Notes under the pieces: generated by a model
The model's input: only the letters and a program-made list of their open reading frames with translations
The model's database searches: none
Told to the model about the DNA's origin: nothing
Part shown: piece by piece, positions 17,566-25,734 of the stretch
Position numbering within the stretch: position 1 is the stretch's first letter
Layout: each line of letters starts with the position of its first letter
Position numbers and translations under genes: made by a program
Origin: an uncultured Bacteroidales bacterium
GTDB lineage: Bacteria; Bacteroidota; Bacteroidia; Bacteroidales; Paludibacteraceae
Direction: 5' to 3'
Length of the DNA: 37,680 nt
Assembly (NCBI GenBank): GCA_903911085.1
Contig: CAIWCC010000202.1
Span: 1 to 37,680 of the forward strand

Positions 17566-18882
17566 ATGCAAGTTATTAAATACCCCGCTCCAGAAACATG
17601 GGAAGCACTTCTAGCACGCCCTACATTCGATAGTAGTTTATTGTTTGAAAAAGTTCAGAAAATATTGGACGAGGTGCGTAAATCAGGCGACTCAGCATTA
17701 AAAGAATTTACTGCAACGTTCGACAAAGTAAGTCTTGAATCTTTAGAAGTTACAAAAGAAGAAATGTTAGAGGCCGAAAAATCGGTATCCATGCATTTAA
17801 AGCAAGCAATAGAAATGGCTCGCCGTAATATCTGGAAATTTCATTCGGAGCAACAACGTGAATTGCCTGAGATACAGACATCTCCAGGTGTTTATTGCTG
17901 GCAAAAAGCCATTGCTATCGAAAAAGTTGGTTTATATGTTCCAGGCGGAACAGCACCGTTATTTTCCACTGTATTAATGTTGGGAATACCTGCACAAATA
18001 GCTGAATGTAAGGAAATTATATTGTGTACACCGCCCAATTCTGAAGGTAAAATTCATCCCGCAGTATTGTATGCTGCCAAAGTAGCTGGAGTTCATCGCA
18101 TTTTTAAAGTAGGTGGTGCACAAGCAATTGCAGCAATGGCCTACGGAACAGAATCAGTTCCAAAAGTTTATAAAATTTTTGGGCCTGGAAATCAATATGT
18201 AACAGCTGCAAAACAATTGGTTTCATTGCGCGATGTGGCTATTGATATGCCTGCTGGACCTTCGGAAGTGGAAGTAATTGCTGACGAATCGGCAAATCCT
18301 GCATTTGTTGCTGCCGATTTACTATCGCAAGCCGAGCATGGCGTTGATAGTCAATCAATATTAATAACTGTCTGCGAAAGTATTGTAGAGCCAGTTTTAG
18401 AACAAATTGAATTACAAATAGAACAACTTCCACGCAAAGATGTGGCCCGAAAAGCATTAGAAAACAGTAAAATAATTGTTCTCAAAACTTTAGAAGAAGC
18501 TGTGGCAATGACCAACGAATATGCTCCTGAACATTTAATCATTTCTACACGTTTCTATTTGGGTGTAGCTGCTAATATTTTTAATGCAGGGTCAGTGTTT
18601 TTAGGCAATTATACTCCTGAAAGTGCTGGCGATTACGCATCTGGTACCAATCACACACTTCCTACAAATGGTTATGCAAAAGCGTATAGCGGTGTTAATC
18701 TCGATAGTTTTGTACGCAAAGTTACTTTTCAACAAATTACGCAAGAAGGTCTAACAAATTTGAGTAATGCTATAATTCTTATGGCCGAAAGTGAAGAACT
18801 TCAGGCACATAGCAATGCTGTAAAAGTAAGATTGACACAAGAAAGAGAAGTAGAAGTAAGAGAAAGTAGTCATAGGAGGTAA
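17566..18882 (+). CDS. hisD: Histidinol dehydrogenase
   Basis: Catalyses the last two NAD-dependent oxidations of histidine biosynthesis (histidinol to histidine) in the cytoplasm. 438 residues compare with 434 in E. coli. Signatures include VGLYVPGGTAPLFSTVLML (about 125-145), KVGGAQAIAAMAYGTESVP, IFGPGNQYVTAAK, DMPAGPSEV and the catalytic pair in EYAPEHL (Glu322, His323). The last residues (VEVRESSHRR) are a charged extension beyond the usual end. No hisG, hisC or hisB adjoins it: the upstream neighbour is a HAD hydrolase and the downstream one a penicillin-binding protein, so the histidine operon is split in this genome. Confidence 0.97.
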   Translation: MQVIKYPAPETWEALLARPTFDSSLLFEKVQKILDEVRKSGDSALKEFTATFDKVSLESLEVTKEEMLEAEKSVSMHLKQAIEMARRNIWKFHSEQQRELPEIQTSPGVYCWQKAIAIEKVGLYVPGGTAPLFSTVLMLGIPAQIAECKEIILCTPPNSEGKIHPAVLYAAKVAGVHRIFKVGGAQAIAAMAYGTESVPKVYKIFGPGNQYVTAAKQLVSLRDVAIDMPAGPSEVEVIADESANPAFVAADLLSQAEHGVDSQSILITVCESIVEPVLEQIELQIEQLPRKDVARKALENSKIIVLKTLEEAVAMTNEYAPEHLIISTRFYLGVAANIFNAGSVFLGNYTPESAGDYASGTNHTLPTNGYAKAYSGVNLDSFVRKVTFQQITQEGLTNLSNAIILMAESEELQAHSNAVKVRLTQEREVEVRESSHRR

Positions 18883-18902
18883 ATTAATCAAATAATGTAA
18901 GA

Positions 18903-18943
18903 GAGTTTGAAGAGTTTGAAGAGTTTGAGAGTTTGAAGAGTTC
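18903..18943 (+). repeat. Short tandem repeat (GAGTTTGAA)
   Basis: Four and a half copies of the 9-nt unit GAGTTTGAA (one copy 8 nt) lie 20 nt after hisD. The remainder of the hisD-PBP gap (18883-19111) contains a small ACCCCTA/TAGGGT palindrome around 18969-18989 and no gene. Confidence 0.7.
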
Positions 18944-19111
18944 AGGATTACATAGAAACTTGGTCTGAAACCCCTATTTGTAAGTAGGGTGCTCAGTTTT
19001 AGAGTTTGGAAAAAGAAATAAATCAATGGTTTTGATTATTTCAATGCGCCAATATCAACTTAACAGAATGCTGGATATTTAAAAATATCACTATTGTATT
19101 TTACAAAAATC

Positions 19112-21529
19112 ATGAAAATTATGTGGAAAAGAATATTAAGTCAACTGCCTATAATACTAGAATTTATAATCATTTGGTGGCGAAAATTTATTGATTGGAG
19201 AAAAGCCAGATTGGTACGGTTCAAAGGATTAGTTTGGTATCGAAAAATTGCAAATGTCATTGTTTCAAGCATTATTTTATTGATACTCTTCCTTTTTTTG
19301 GTTGATATAAACTTTCTGTGGTTGTTTGGTAAATCACCTGGATTAAGCAAAATAAGTAATCCAACTCAAAGTGAAGCTTCCGAAATTATTACGGCCGATG
19401 GAAAAATTCTTGGAAAATACTTTCATGAAAACAGAACGCCTGTTAAATATGAAGATATTTCTCCAAAATTGATTAAGACTTTGATTTCAACCGAAGATGA
19501 ACGCTTTTATCAGCATTTTGGCATTGATTTTCAAGGTGTTATAGCAGCAATAAAAGATATGACCAAAGGCAAAGGACGTGGTGCAAGTACCATCACTCAG
19601 CAATTGGTGAAAAACATGTACAAAACTCGAAATCTTTATTCTACTGGACTATTTGGTTATATTCCTGGATTAAAGCTTGTTATAATGAAAACTAAAGAAT
19701 GGACTACAGCTGTAAAAATTGAAATGTTTTACAGTAAACAGGAAATTCTAACAATGTATTTCAATACGGTTGATTTTGGAAGCAATGCTTTTGGTATACA
19801 TACTGCAGCAAAAACTTTTTTCAACACCACTCCCGCAAAATTGAATTATGAACAATCGGCAACGCTTGTTGGGTTACTAAAAGCTACAACATCATACAGC
19901 CCAATTGCCCATCCCAAACGCTCAAAAGAACGACGCAATGTTGTTATCGATATTTTGTATGAACATAAAGTGATTACTCGACGTGAATGTGACTCATTAA
20001 AAAAGATTCCCATTGAACTCAATTACAGCGTAGAACAATCCTACGATGGCAATGCGCTACATTTCAGATCCTATTTAGCCAAGTATTTAGAGGAATGGCA
20101 GAAAGAAAATGGATTCGATATTTACGGTGATGGCTTGAAAATATATGTAACCATTGATTCGCGTATGCAAAAATACGCAGAAGAAGCCGTTAATAAACAA
20201 ATGAAAACTATTCAACGTCGGTTTTTTGAACATTGGCGTGGTCAAAATCCGTGGCAAGACGAGAATCATGTAGATATTGTGAATTTTATTGAAGATAAAG
20301 CTAAAAAAACCAAGCGTTATGCCAATTTAAAACTTAAATATGATGGCAATAAAGATTCGATTGATAAATATTTGAATGAACCTCACAGAACCAAGGTGTT
20401 CGACTATAAGCATGGTTATAAGGATACTACACTGAGTGTAATGGACTCGATAAGATATATGAATCATTTTATGCACAGTAGTTTTGTGGCTATGGAACCT
20501 GAAACTGGCAATGTACGTGCTTGGGTGGGCGATATTGATTTTAAATTTTGGCAGTACGATAAAGTGGCACAAGCAAGGCGTCAGCCAGGTTCTACCTTTA
20601 AATTATTTGTGTACACGGCAGCAATTATGAATGGCAAAGGACCATGTGATATGATGACAGATAAATCAGTTACTTGGAATTATATTGAAAAAGGGAAACC
20701 AAAATCATGGAATCCTCATAATGCTAGTGGTGGTTTTTCGGGCCGTACTATAACTTTAAAACATGCATTTGGTCGTTCAATCAATTCAGTAGCAGTTCAA
20801 TTAGCACAAGAAGTTGGAATTAAGGAAATTGTGAAATATGCTCATTTATTGGGCATTAGAACTCCTTTAGAAGAACAACCATCACTTTGTTTGGGCTCAT
20901 CGGATGTATCGCTGTTGGAACTTGTAAATTCGTTTGGAACAGTGGTGAACGAAGGTATGTACCACGATCCAATTCTTGTTAGTCGTATTGAAGATAAAAA
21001 TGGAAACATTGTATATCAACCAAAAACAGAACAAAGACGCGTTATACCTTATGAAGCTGCTTGGTTAGTTACTGAGTTGCTAAAAGGTGGTATGACTGAG
21101 CCAGGAGCTACTACTCAAGCTTTATGGGAATGGGATTTGTTTCGTTGGAATACCGATTTTGGTGGAAAAACTGGTACTTCTTCCAATCATTCGGATGCGT
21201 GGTTTGTGGGTGTAACTCCCAAATTAATTGGTGGCGCTTGGGTTGGTGGTGAACACAGAAGTGTTCACTTTAGAACTGGTCAGCTTGGAGAAGGAAGTCG
21301 CACAGCATTGCCTATATTTGGTCTGTTTATGGAAAAAGTGCTTAAAGATGAACAATTAAAACAATATAGGGGTAAATTTCCAACCAAACCCAAAGAACCT
21401 ATCAGTCGTAGTTATTCATGTCATACGTATATACCACGCGACTCTACTTTGTCGGATTCAACAGATTTAGCACCAGAACAAATAATTGATGTAATTCCAG
21501 CATCTGAAGAAACACCAGTTGTGCAATAA
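19112..21529 (+). CDS. Class A penicillin-binding protein (PBP1A type)
   Basis: Bifunctional peptidoglycan glycosyltransferase/DD-transpeptidase anchored in the inner membrane. I take the ATG at 19112 (about 805 residues; 19121 is an alternative), since the frame's first codon at 19094 is a TTG. Order: a basic cytoplasmic N-terminus, one transmembrane helix (about 52-75, IVSSIILLILFLFLVDINFLW), the GT51 domain with STEDERFYQHFGID (catalytic Glu128 region) and GASTITQQLVKN, then the transpeptidase domain with the S-x-x-K serine (STFK, Ser494), the SIN motif (GRSINSVAVQ) and KTGTS (Lys686). Every catalytic motif is intact. The C-terminus is a short Pro/Glu-rich tail. It is followed by a strong terminator at 21582. 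The gene name could be mrcA/ponA-like, but paralogues cannot be told apart here. Confidence 0.93.
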   Translation: MKIMWKRILSQLPIILEFIIIWWRKFIDWRKARLVRFKGLVWYRKIANVIVSSIILLILFLFLVDINFLWLFGKSPGLSKISNPTQSEASEIITADGKILGKYFHENRTPVKYEDISPKLIKTLISTEDERFYQHFGIDFQGVIAAIKDMTKGKGRGASTITQQLVKNMYKTRNLYSTGLFGYIPGLKLVIMKTKEWTTAVKIEMFYSKQEILTMYFNTVDFGSNAFGIHTAAKTFFNTTPAKLNYEQSATLVGLLKATTSYSPIAHPKRSKERRNVVIDILYEHKVITRRECDSLKKIPIELNYSVEQSYDGNALHFRSYLAKYLEEWQKENGFDIYGDGLKIYVTIDSRMQKYAEEAVNKQMKTIQRRFFEHWRGQNPWQDENHVDIVNFIEDKAKKTKRYANLKLKYDGNKDSIDKYLNEPHRTKVFDYKHGYKDTTLSVMDSIRYMNHFMHSSFVAMEPETGNVRAWVGDIDFKFWQYDKVAQARRQPGSTFKLFVYTAAIMNGKGPCDMMTDKSVTWNYIEKGKPKSWNPHNASGGFSGRTITLKHAFGRSINSVAVQLAQEVGIKEIVKYAHLLGIRTPLEEQPSLCLGSSDVSLLELVNSFGTVVNEGMYHDPILVSRIEDKNGNIVYQPKTEQRRVIPYEAAWLVTELLKGGMTEPGATTQALWEWDLFRWNTDFGGKTGTSSNHSDAWFVGVTPKLIGGAWVGGEHRSVHFRTGQLGEGSRTALPIFGLFMEKVLKDEQLKQYRGKFPTKPKEPISRSYSCHTYIPRDSTLSDSTDLAPEQIIDVIPASEETPVVQ

Positions 21530-21581
21530 ATCTTGATATAATAGATTTCTAGATAGTTACCAACTTATTTTGATAAACTTT

Positions 21582-21617
21582 AAAGCCGTATACAATTGAT
21601 TTTGTATACGGCTTTTT
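21582..21617 (+). terminator. Intrinsic terminator after the PBP gene
   Basis: A perfect 14-bp stem (21582-21595 with 21602-21615, core GCCGTATACAA) closes a 6-nt loop and runs into a T-tract. It lies 52 nt after the PBP stop codon. Confidence 0.93.
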
Positions 21618-22262
21618 ATTTACAGTAATGAGTTTGTCTTAAAAATAGTGCTAATTCACCTGCCAGAACTAATCCACAGTATTACCATCTTATCCTCAAA
21701 TTATTATTAATAACTCATATAAAGCTATGATATAGCTATGATATAACTCATATAAAGCACTATTATAAAATAGAGTTATATCATAGTTATAAAATAATTA
21801 TAACAGAATTTATTACCTGTTATTATATATTACTTGACAATAATGAGAGACGAAGAAGCTAAGTGAATGGAGTGATTTATACCACACACCGTTAATATTT
21901 TTTACTAAATTATATTTATAAAATTTTTTCTTGAAATACTAGTAGGTAATCCTAAATATAAAGATTTTCTAATACGTAAATCAGGTTGAACAAATAAATA
22001 AATATGATTTAATCAATTTCAAAAAAAGAAGAAATATCAGATAAAGTTATTACAAACGAATATATCTGATTATGATTAAAAATATGATTGATAATTTTAA
22101 AAAAATAGTATTAAACTATCGATCAATAATTTAGAGTGTTTTGTTGCGTTTTTTTTGCTATTGATAGAGATACATCGGGATGATTTTTATTATCACATAG
22201 AACTATCTTTAAATCATTAATCAATTGATGTTTAATTTGTATTTTTTATTTTAATAAAATGA
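21618..22262. other. AT-rich gene-free region upstream of the restriction system
   Basis: About 645 nt with no supportable gene. It holds the repeat cluster at 21711-21786 and otherwise very AT-rich sequence full of stops in all frames. Together with 22263-22620 it forms a gap of about 1.1 kb, the longest in the window, and probably marks the left margin of the restriction-modification island. Confidence 0.6.
21711..21786. repeat. Clustered direct and inverted repeats
   Basis: TAACTCATATAAAGC occurs twice (21711-21725 and 21744-21758, 33 nt apart). GCTATGATATA occurs in tandem (21724-21734, 21735-21745). CTATGATATAACTC (21736-21749) has a perfect 14-nt inverted copy at 21773-21786. The arrangement could be a protein-binding array or the footprint of a mobile element; nothing identifies the ligand. 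Confidence 0.7.
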
Positions 22263-22292
22263 TTGTCAAAACATAAGATTTGCGTACTTTTG
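22263..22292 (+). promoter_or_regulatory. Bacteroidota-type promoter (TTG-N19-TACTTTTG)
   Basis: TTG at 22263-22265 and TACTTTTG at 22285-22292 are separated by 19 nt, matching both -33 and -7 elements. This is the best promoter in the window. Transcription would begin near 22299, about 320 nt upstream of the hsdMS start, and run through the palindrome and long hairpin. Confidence 0.75.
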
Positions 22293-22305
22293 CAAATCAA
22301 ATTTA

Positions 22306-22331
22306 TAGAGATACGGCATGCCACGTCTCTA
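22306..22331. repeat. REP-like palindrome
   Basis: A near-perfect 26-nt palindrome: TAGAGATACGGCA at 22306-22318 pairs with TGCCACGTCTCTA at 22319-22331, with two central-arm mismatches and a G-T pair. It belongs to the TAGAGACG...CGTCTCTA class of dispersed palindromes seen in Bacteroidota and cyanobacteria, some associated with REP-associated tyrosine transposases. No transposase is adjacent. Confidence 0.65.
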
Positions 22332-22395
22332 CACTTAAAAACAAACAACATATAGAATAAAATATTTTTCAACATATTAATTAAATAGCATTCTG

Positions 22396-22566
22396 CTATT
22401 GTTCGCGCTCCAAGAAACCTGAGAAATTTCCAAAGCGAACTCACTTAAGATTCAGTAAGCAAATGCTTGCGCCAAACGGCGTGAGCTTTTGATTTATCTT
22501 TGTGAGTGGCCTTCTCAGGGGCTTTGGAGCGGATAGACTTAGTTCACGCTTTTTTTATGCCGTGAA
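22396..22566 (+). other. Long imperfect rod-like hairpin, candidate structured RNA or cruciform
   Basis: Successive complementary blocks nest around a centre near 22475: CTAT 22396-22399 with ATAG 22533-22536; CGCTCC 22406-22411 with GGAGCG 22526-22531; CCTGAGAA 22418-22425 with TTCTCAGG 22512-22519; ACTCAC 22439-22444 with GTGAGT 22502-22507; AAGAT 22447-22451 with ATCTT 22496-22500; and a terminal 9-bp stem 22465-22473 with 22478-22486 around AAAC. A small hairpin (TTCACG 22543-22548, CGTGAA 22561-22566) and a T7 run follow. Alternative local pairing also exists (GTTCGC 22401-22406 with GCGAAC 22435-22440; GTGA 22502-22505 with TCAC 22544-22547). The overall shape is like 6S-type RNAs or other rod RNAs, but no family was recognised. 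It lies between the promoter at 22263 and hsdMS. Confidence 0.6.
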
Positions 22567-22620
22567 GTTTTGTTTTTTATATCCGAATAATGGCTGGATG
22601 CATAATCCAAAAAACCATCA

Positions 22621-25600
22621 ATGGGAAGATCAACAGTACCTTATGCCGACAACAAGACAAACAACGCTTTAAAAAAACTACACAACAAGTTACGTCCTGC
22701 TGGCACACCTGTTCAGCGAGTTGAGTATATCATCGAATTATTGTTACTTCGGATTTTCGAAACAAAGATTAAACAAGACGAAGAGTTTAAACCTTTACGC
22801 AAATTATTTTCAGCAGACTATGTCTGGAAAAATCCAAAAACTGGAAATGAAGAATCAAACGAAAATCGTTTATTTTCATACTTACCAACCGTTTCAAACG
22901 ACCAAATACTATCAGAACTAAACGAAAATTTCTTTCCATTTTATTCAAGTATTCTGCAAAGTGCCAGACTTGTGTTTGATGGAAATTTACCACAAAAAGT
23001 GCAAGACCAATTAGTATTGATTGAAGAGGTTTTCAGCAATTCCAACTTCACTAACAACGTAAATAGCGGAAATTTGGGCGAAGTAATCAGTATTGTTGCA
23101 AACGATATTGAAGAAGCCAGATTACTGAAAACTGACTTATTAGGCGATGCCATTGAATCGGCATTGAGCGAAACAGGTGGTACAAAGGATGTTGGTCTAT
23201 TCCGAACTCCCGACCATATTCGTCAGTTTATGACGGCAATTATAGAACCCTCTTTCGATGATTTAATTTTTGACCCTGCTTGTGGAACCGGTGGTTTTTT
23301 ATTTGATGCTTTTGAATTTGTAATGCGTCGAGTTGACCCCGAACGAGAATGGCCGGGAGAAAAATCACATTCGGAACTTAACAGCTGGTTTGATGATTAT
23401 TTCAAATACAATCAACTTGACTTCCCAAGCATTGAACAAACTACCCAATTTTATCGGAGCGGTGTTACCGGAGTAGAGTATTTGGGAATGATTCGCAAAA
23501 TGGCAGCTATTAACTTCTATGTTAGAGGTTTAAATCCGGCGAATATTGAACAGGGTGATTCGCTGGCAAAATACAGACCTGTAATCGACCACGAAAGTAA
23601 ATCTGTTATTTTAGCCAATCCTCCTTTTGGAGCACAACGTGACCAAGAAAGCTACCCTGATGTTTGGGGTGAATATTCCAAAGAATCAGAAACAACTATT
23701 TTGTTTGTGAAACTTATGTTTGAGCATTTAAAGTCAGGTGGAAGATGTGCGGTAATTGTCTCTGAGGGTTTCAACACTTGGGATCAGTTTAGTGCAAAAG
23801 CTTTGCGTAAAATGCTGCTAGATGAAGCACAACTAAAGGCAGTTATATCATTACCTCAAGGACTTTTTGTAAGTAAAAGTGGACAAGGGCCAAAAACAAC
23901 CATTCTTATATTTGAAAAAGGTGGAAGTACTGACTGGACTTGGTTTTACAAAGTTACGAACGATGGTTATAGTATGGGAACAAATCGCAAGGAGCAAAAA
24001 GGAAATCAATTGGTTGAGTGTTTAACTTTGTGGCACGAATACGTGAAACATGGTAAAAAACCACTTGAAACGAAAAACCAATTTTGCATACCTGCCGAAT
24101 GGATAAAAACGCTTGACCCACGCATTAAAGAGAAAATCCGCACGGAAACCCGTGTCGATATGGAAGCCAAAGGTAAAATAGACCGTGAGAAAAAAGAAGC
24201 AGAACTCGACAAAAAAATAAAAGCGAAAAAAGCTACGGAAGCCGATAAGTCAATGGAATTAAAAACTTTCGACCATCTGTTGGAGAATCGTATTCAAAAC
24301 GAAATAGCCAAACGTATTGATAAGGCATATAGCTTTTCTTTCAATTTAGCAAACTACAAAAGCACCATTAGTAACAGCCAACTTGCAGAGTGGGCAGAAG
24401 CATTAAAGCATATTCAACCCAATAGTGCAAGTACGTTGGAGGAGGTTTATAAAAAGTTACAGAATAGTAAACCCGAAAACATTTTGCCTTACTTGCTGAA
24501 ATTAAACCCAACCAATGCTTTAGAAGCTGATATAGCGCGTGAATATGTAAGTAATCTGGATAGTGATATAATTATAGAACATAAAGAACTGAATGTAATC
24601 AAGGACATTCTGAAAAATGGAGCAAAATATCCAATGGTAAAATTGAAAGACTATTTGATATTGAATGAGAATAAAATAAAACCCAATAAGAAACCTGAAG
24701 TTAATTACAAAGTACTTGGTGTAAGTAACGAAACAGGCATTTTTTTAAATGAAAATTTACAGGCTGAAGAAACCAATCAAAGCTATTTTGTAGTTGCAAA
24801 AAAAGAGTTTTGTTATAACCCGTATAGAATTAATGTGGGTAGTATAGCACTTAACACATTCGATTTTGATAATCAGATAATTAGTGGTGCTTATTCCGTA
24901 TTTGCATGTAAAGAAGATGAACTAAATCCCAGATACTTAGATGCATTATTTAAAAGTAAAGGTTTTTTGGAATATGTAAATGATAAAGCCAATGGTGGGG
25001 TGCGAATGAACTTCAAATTTGAAGACATGGAGGCATGGGAAATACCACTGCCTGATATTGATGTGCAAAAAGAAATTGTTACTCAAATTGAAAAACAGAA
25101 AGCGATTATCGAGGGAATAGATTTGGTATTGAAAAACATACAATTTAATCTATTAGATCTTAATTACCCATTTCAACCGCTTACCGCTATATCTGACAAC
25201 TGGGATGCTAAAAGAAAACCTGTTTCAGAAAATGAAAGAATTAAAGGTGACATACCATATTATGGAGCAAGTGGCATAATCGATTATATTCAAGACTATA
25301 TTATCAATGATGATATTTTACTTGTTTCAGAAGATGGTGCAAATTTACAAGCGAGAATTTATCCAATAGCTTTTTCTGTATCAGGCAAATCTTGGATAAA
25401 TAATCACGTTCATATTTTAAAATTCGATGATTACTATAAGCAAAAATTTGTAGAGTATTATTTAAACTCAATTTCATTAGAGCCATATATAACAGGGGCA
25501 ACTATGCCTAAGTTAAATCAAGCCAATTTGAATAAAATAACTATACCACTACCTGACCAAATTGCATTAAAAGAAATTGTTACTGAATTAGATTCCAAAA

Positions 25601-25734
25601 TTAGTGTTTTGAACGGCTTACGCAAAATGAAAACTGAAGCCCAAAAGAAAATCAACCAAACCTTAGCAGATGTATGGGGAGTTGAATTTCTTGAACCAAT
25701 TGAAATGGAGGTAGAAGATGAGCAAGAAGATTAA
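22621..25734 (+). CDS. Type I restriction-modification methylase-specificity fusion (HsdM-HsdS)
   Basis: A 1037-residue adenine-N6 DNA methyltransferase with the target-recognition subunit fused at its C-terminus. Residues 1-170 resemble the helical HsdM N-terminal domain. The catalytic domain follows, with SAM-binding DPACGTGG (from Asp218) and the catalytic NPPFG motif (333-337). A charged coiled-coil region lies around 500-560. From about 670 onward come two specificity modules, each ending in an IPLPD segment (about 809 and 975) followed by a long helix (QKEIVTQIEKQKAIIEGID; LKEIVTELDSKISVLNGLR), the usual HsdS repeat architecture. M and S are normally separate polypeptides, so the single chain is notable. 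It overlaps hsdR by 17 nt, implying translational coupling. The start is the ATG at 22621. The two target-recognition domains should specify a bipartite site, which cannot be predicted. Confidence 0.9.
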   Translation: MGRSTVPYADNKTNNALKKLHNKLRPAGTPVQRVEYIIELLLLRIFETKIKQDEEFKPLRKLFSADYVWKNPKTGNEESNENRLFSYLPTVSNDQILSELNENFFPFYSSILQSARLVFDGNLPQKVQDQLVLIEEVFSNSNFTNNVNSGNLGEVISIVANDIEEARLLKTDLLGDAIESALSETGGTKDVGLFRTPDHIRQFMTAIIEPSFDDLIFDPACGTGGFLFDAFEFVMRRVDPEREWPGEKSHSELNSWFDDYFKYNQLDFPSIEQTTQFYRSGVTGVEYLGMIRKMAAINFYVRGLNPANIEQGDSLAKYRPVIDHESKSVILANPPFGAQRDQESYPDVWGEYSKESETTILFVKLMFEHLKSGGRCAVIVSEGFNTWDQFSAKALRKMLLDEAQLKAVISLPQGLFVSKSGQGPKTTILIFEKGGSTDWTWFYKVTNDGYSMGTNRKEQKGNQLVECLTLWHEYVKHGKKPLETKNQFCIPAEWIKTLDPRIKEKIRTETRVDMEAKGKIDREKKEAELDKKIKAKKATEADKSMELKTFDHLLENRIQNEIAKRIDKAYSFSFNLANYKSTISNSQLAEWAEALKHIQPNSASTLEEVYKKLQNSKPENILPYLLKLNPTNALEADIAREYVSNLDSDIIIEHKELNVIKDILKNGAKYPMVKLKDYLILNENKIKPNKKPEVNYKVLGVSNETGIFLNENLQAEETNQSYFVVAKKEFCYNPYRINVGSIALNTFDFDNQIISGAYSVFACKEDELNPRYLDALFKSKGFLEYVNDKANGGVRMNFKFEDMEAWEIPLPDIDVQKEIVTQIEKQKAIIEGIDLVLKNIQFNLLDLNYPFQPLTAISDNWDAKRKPVSENERIKGDIPYYGASGIIDYIQDYIINDDILLVSEDGANLQARIYPIAFSVSGKSWINNHVHILKFDDYYKQKFVEYYLNSISLEPYITGATMPKLNQANLNKITIPLPDQIALKEIVTELDSKISVLNGLRKMKTEAQKKINQTLADVWGVEFLEPIEMEVEDEQED

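Noticed and set aside
22011-22069. Remnant of an ORF6N-like or other gene (frame reading SKKEEISDKVITNEYI)
   Set aside because: Only about 17 codons with stops at both ends, and no continuing homology could be recognised in other frames.
22396-22566. Integron attC site
   Set aside because: The imperfect palindrome lacks the GTTRRRY and RYYYAAC core sites at its ends, and no integrase or cassette series is present.
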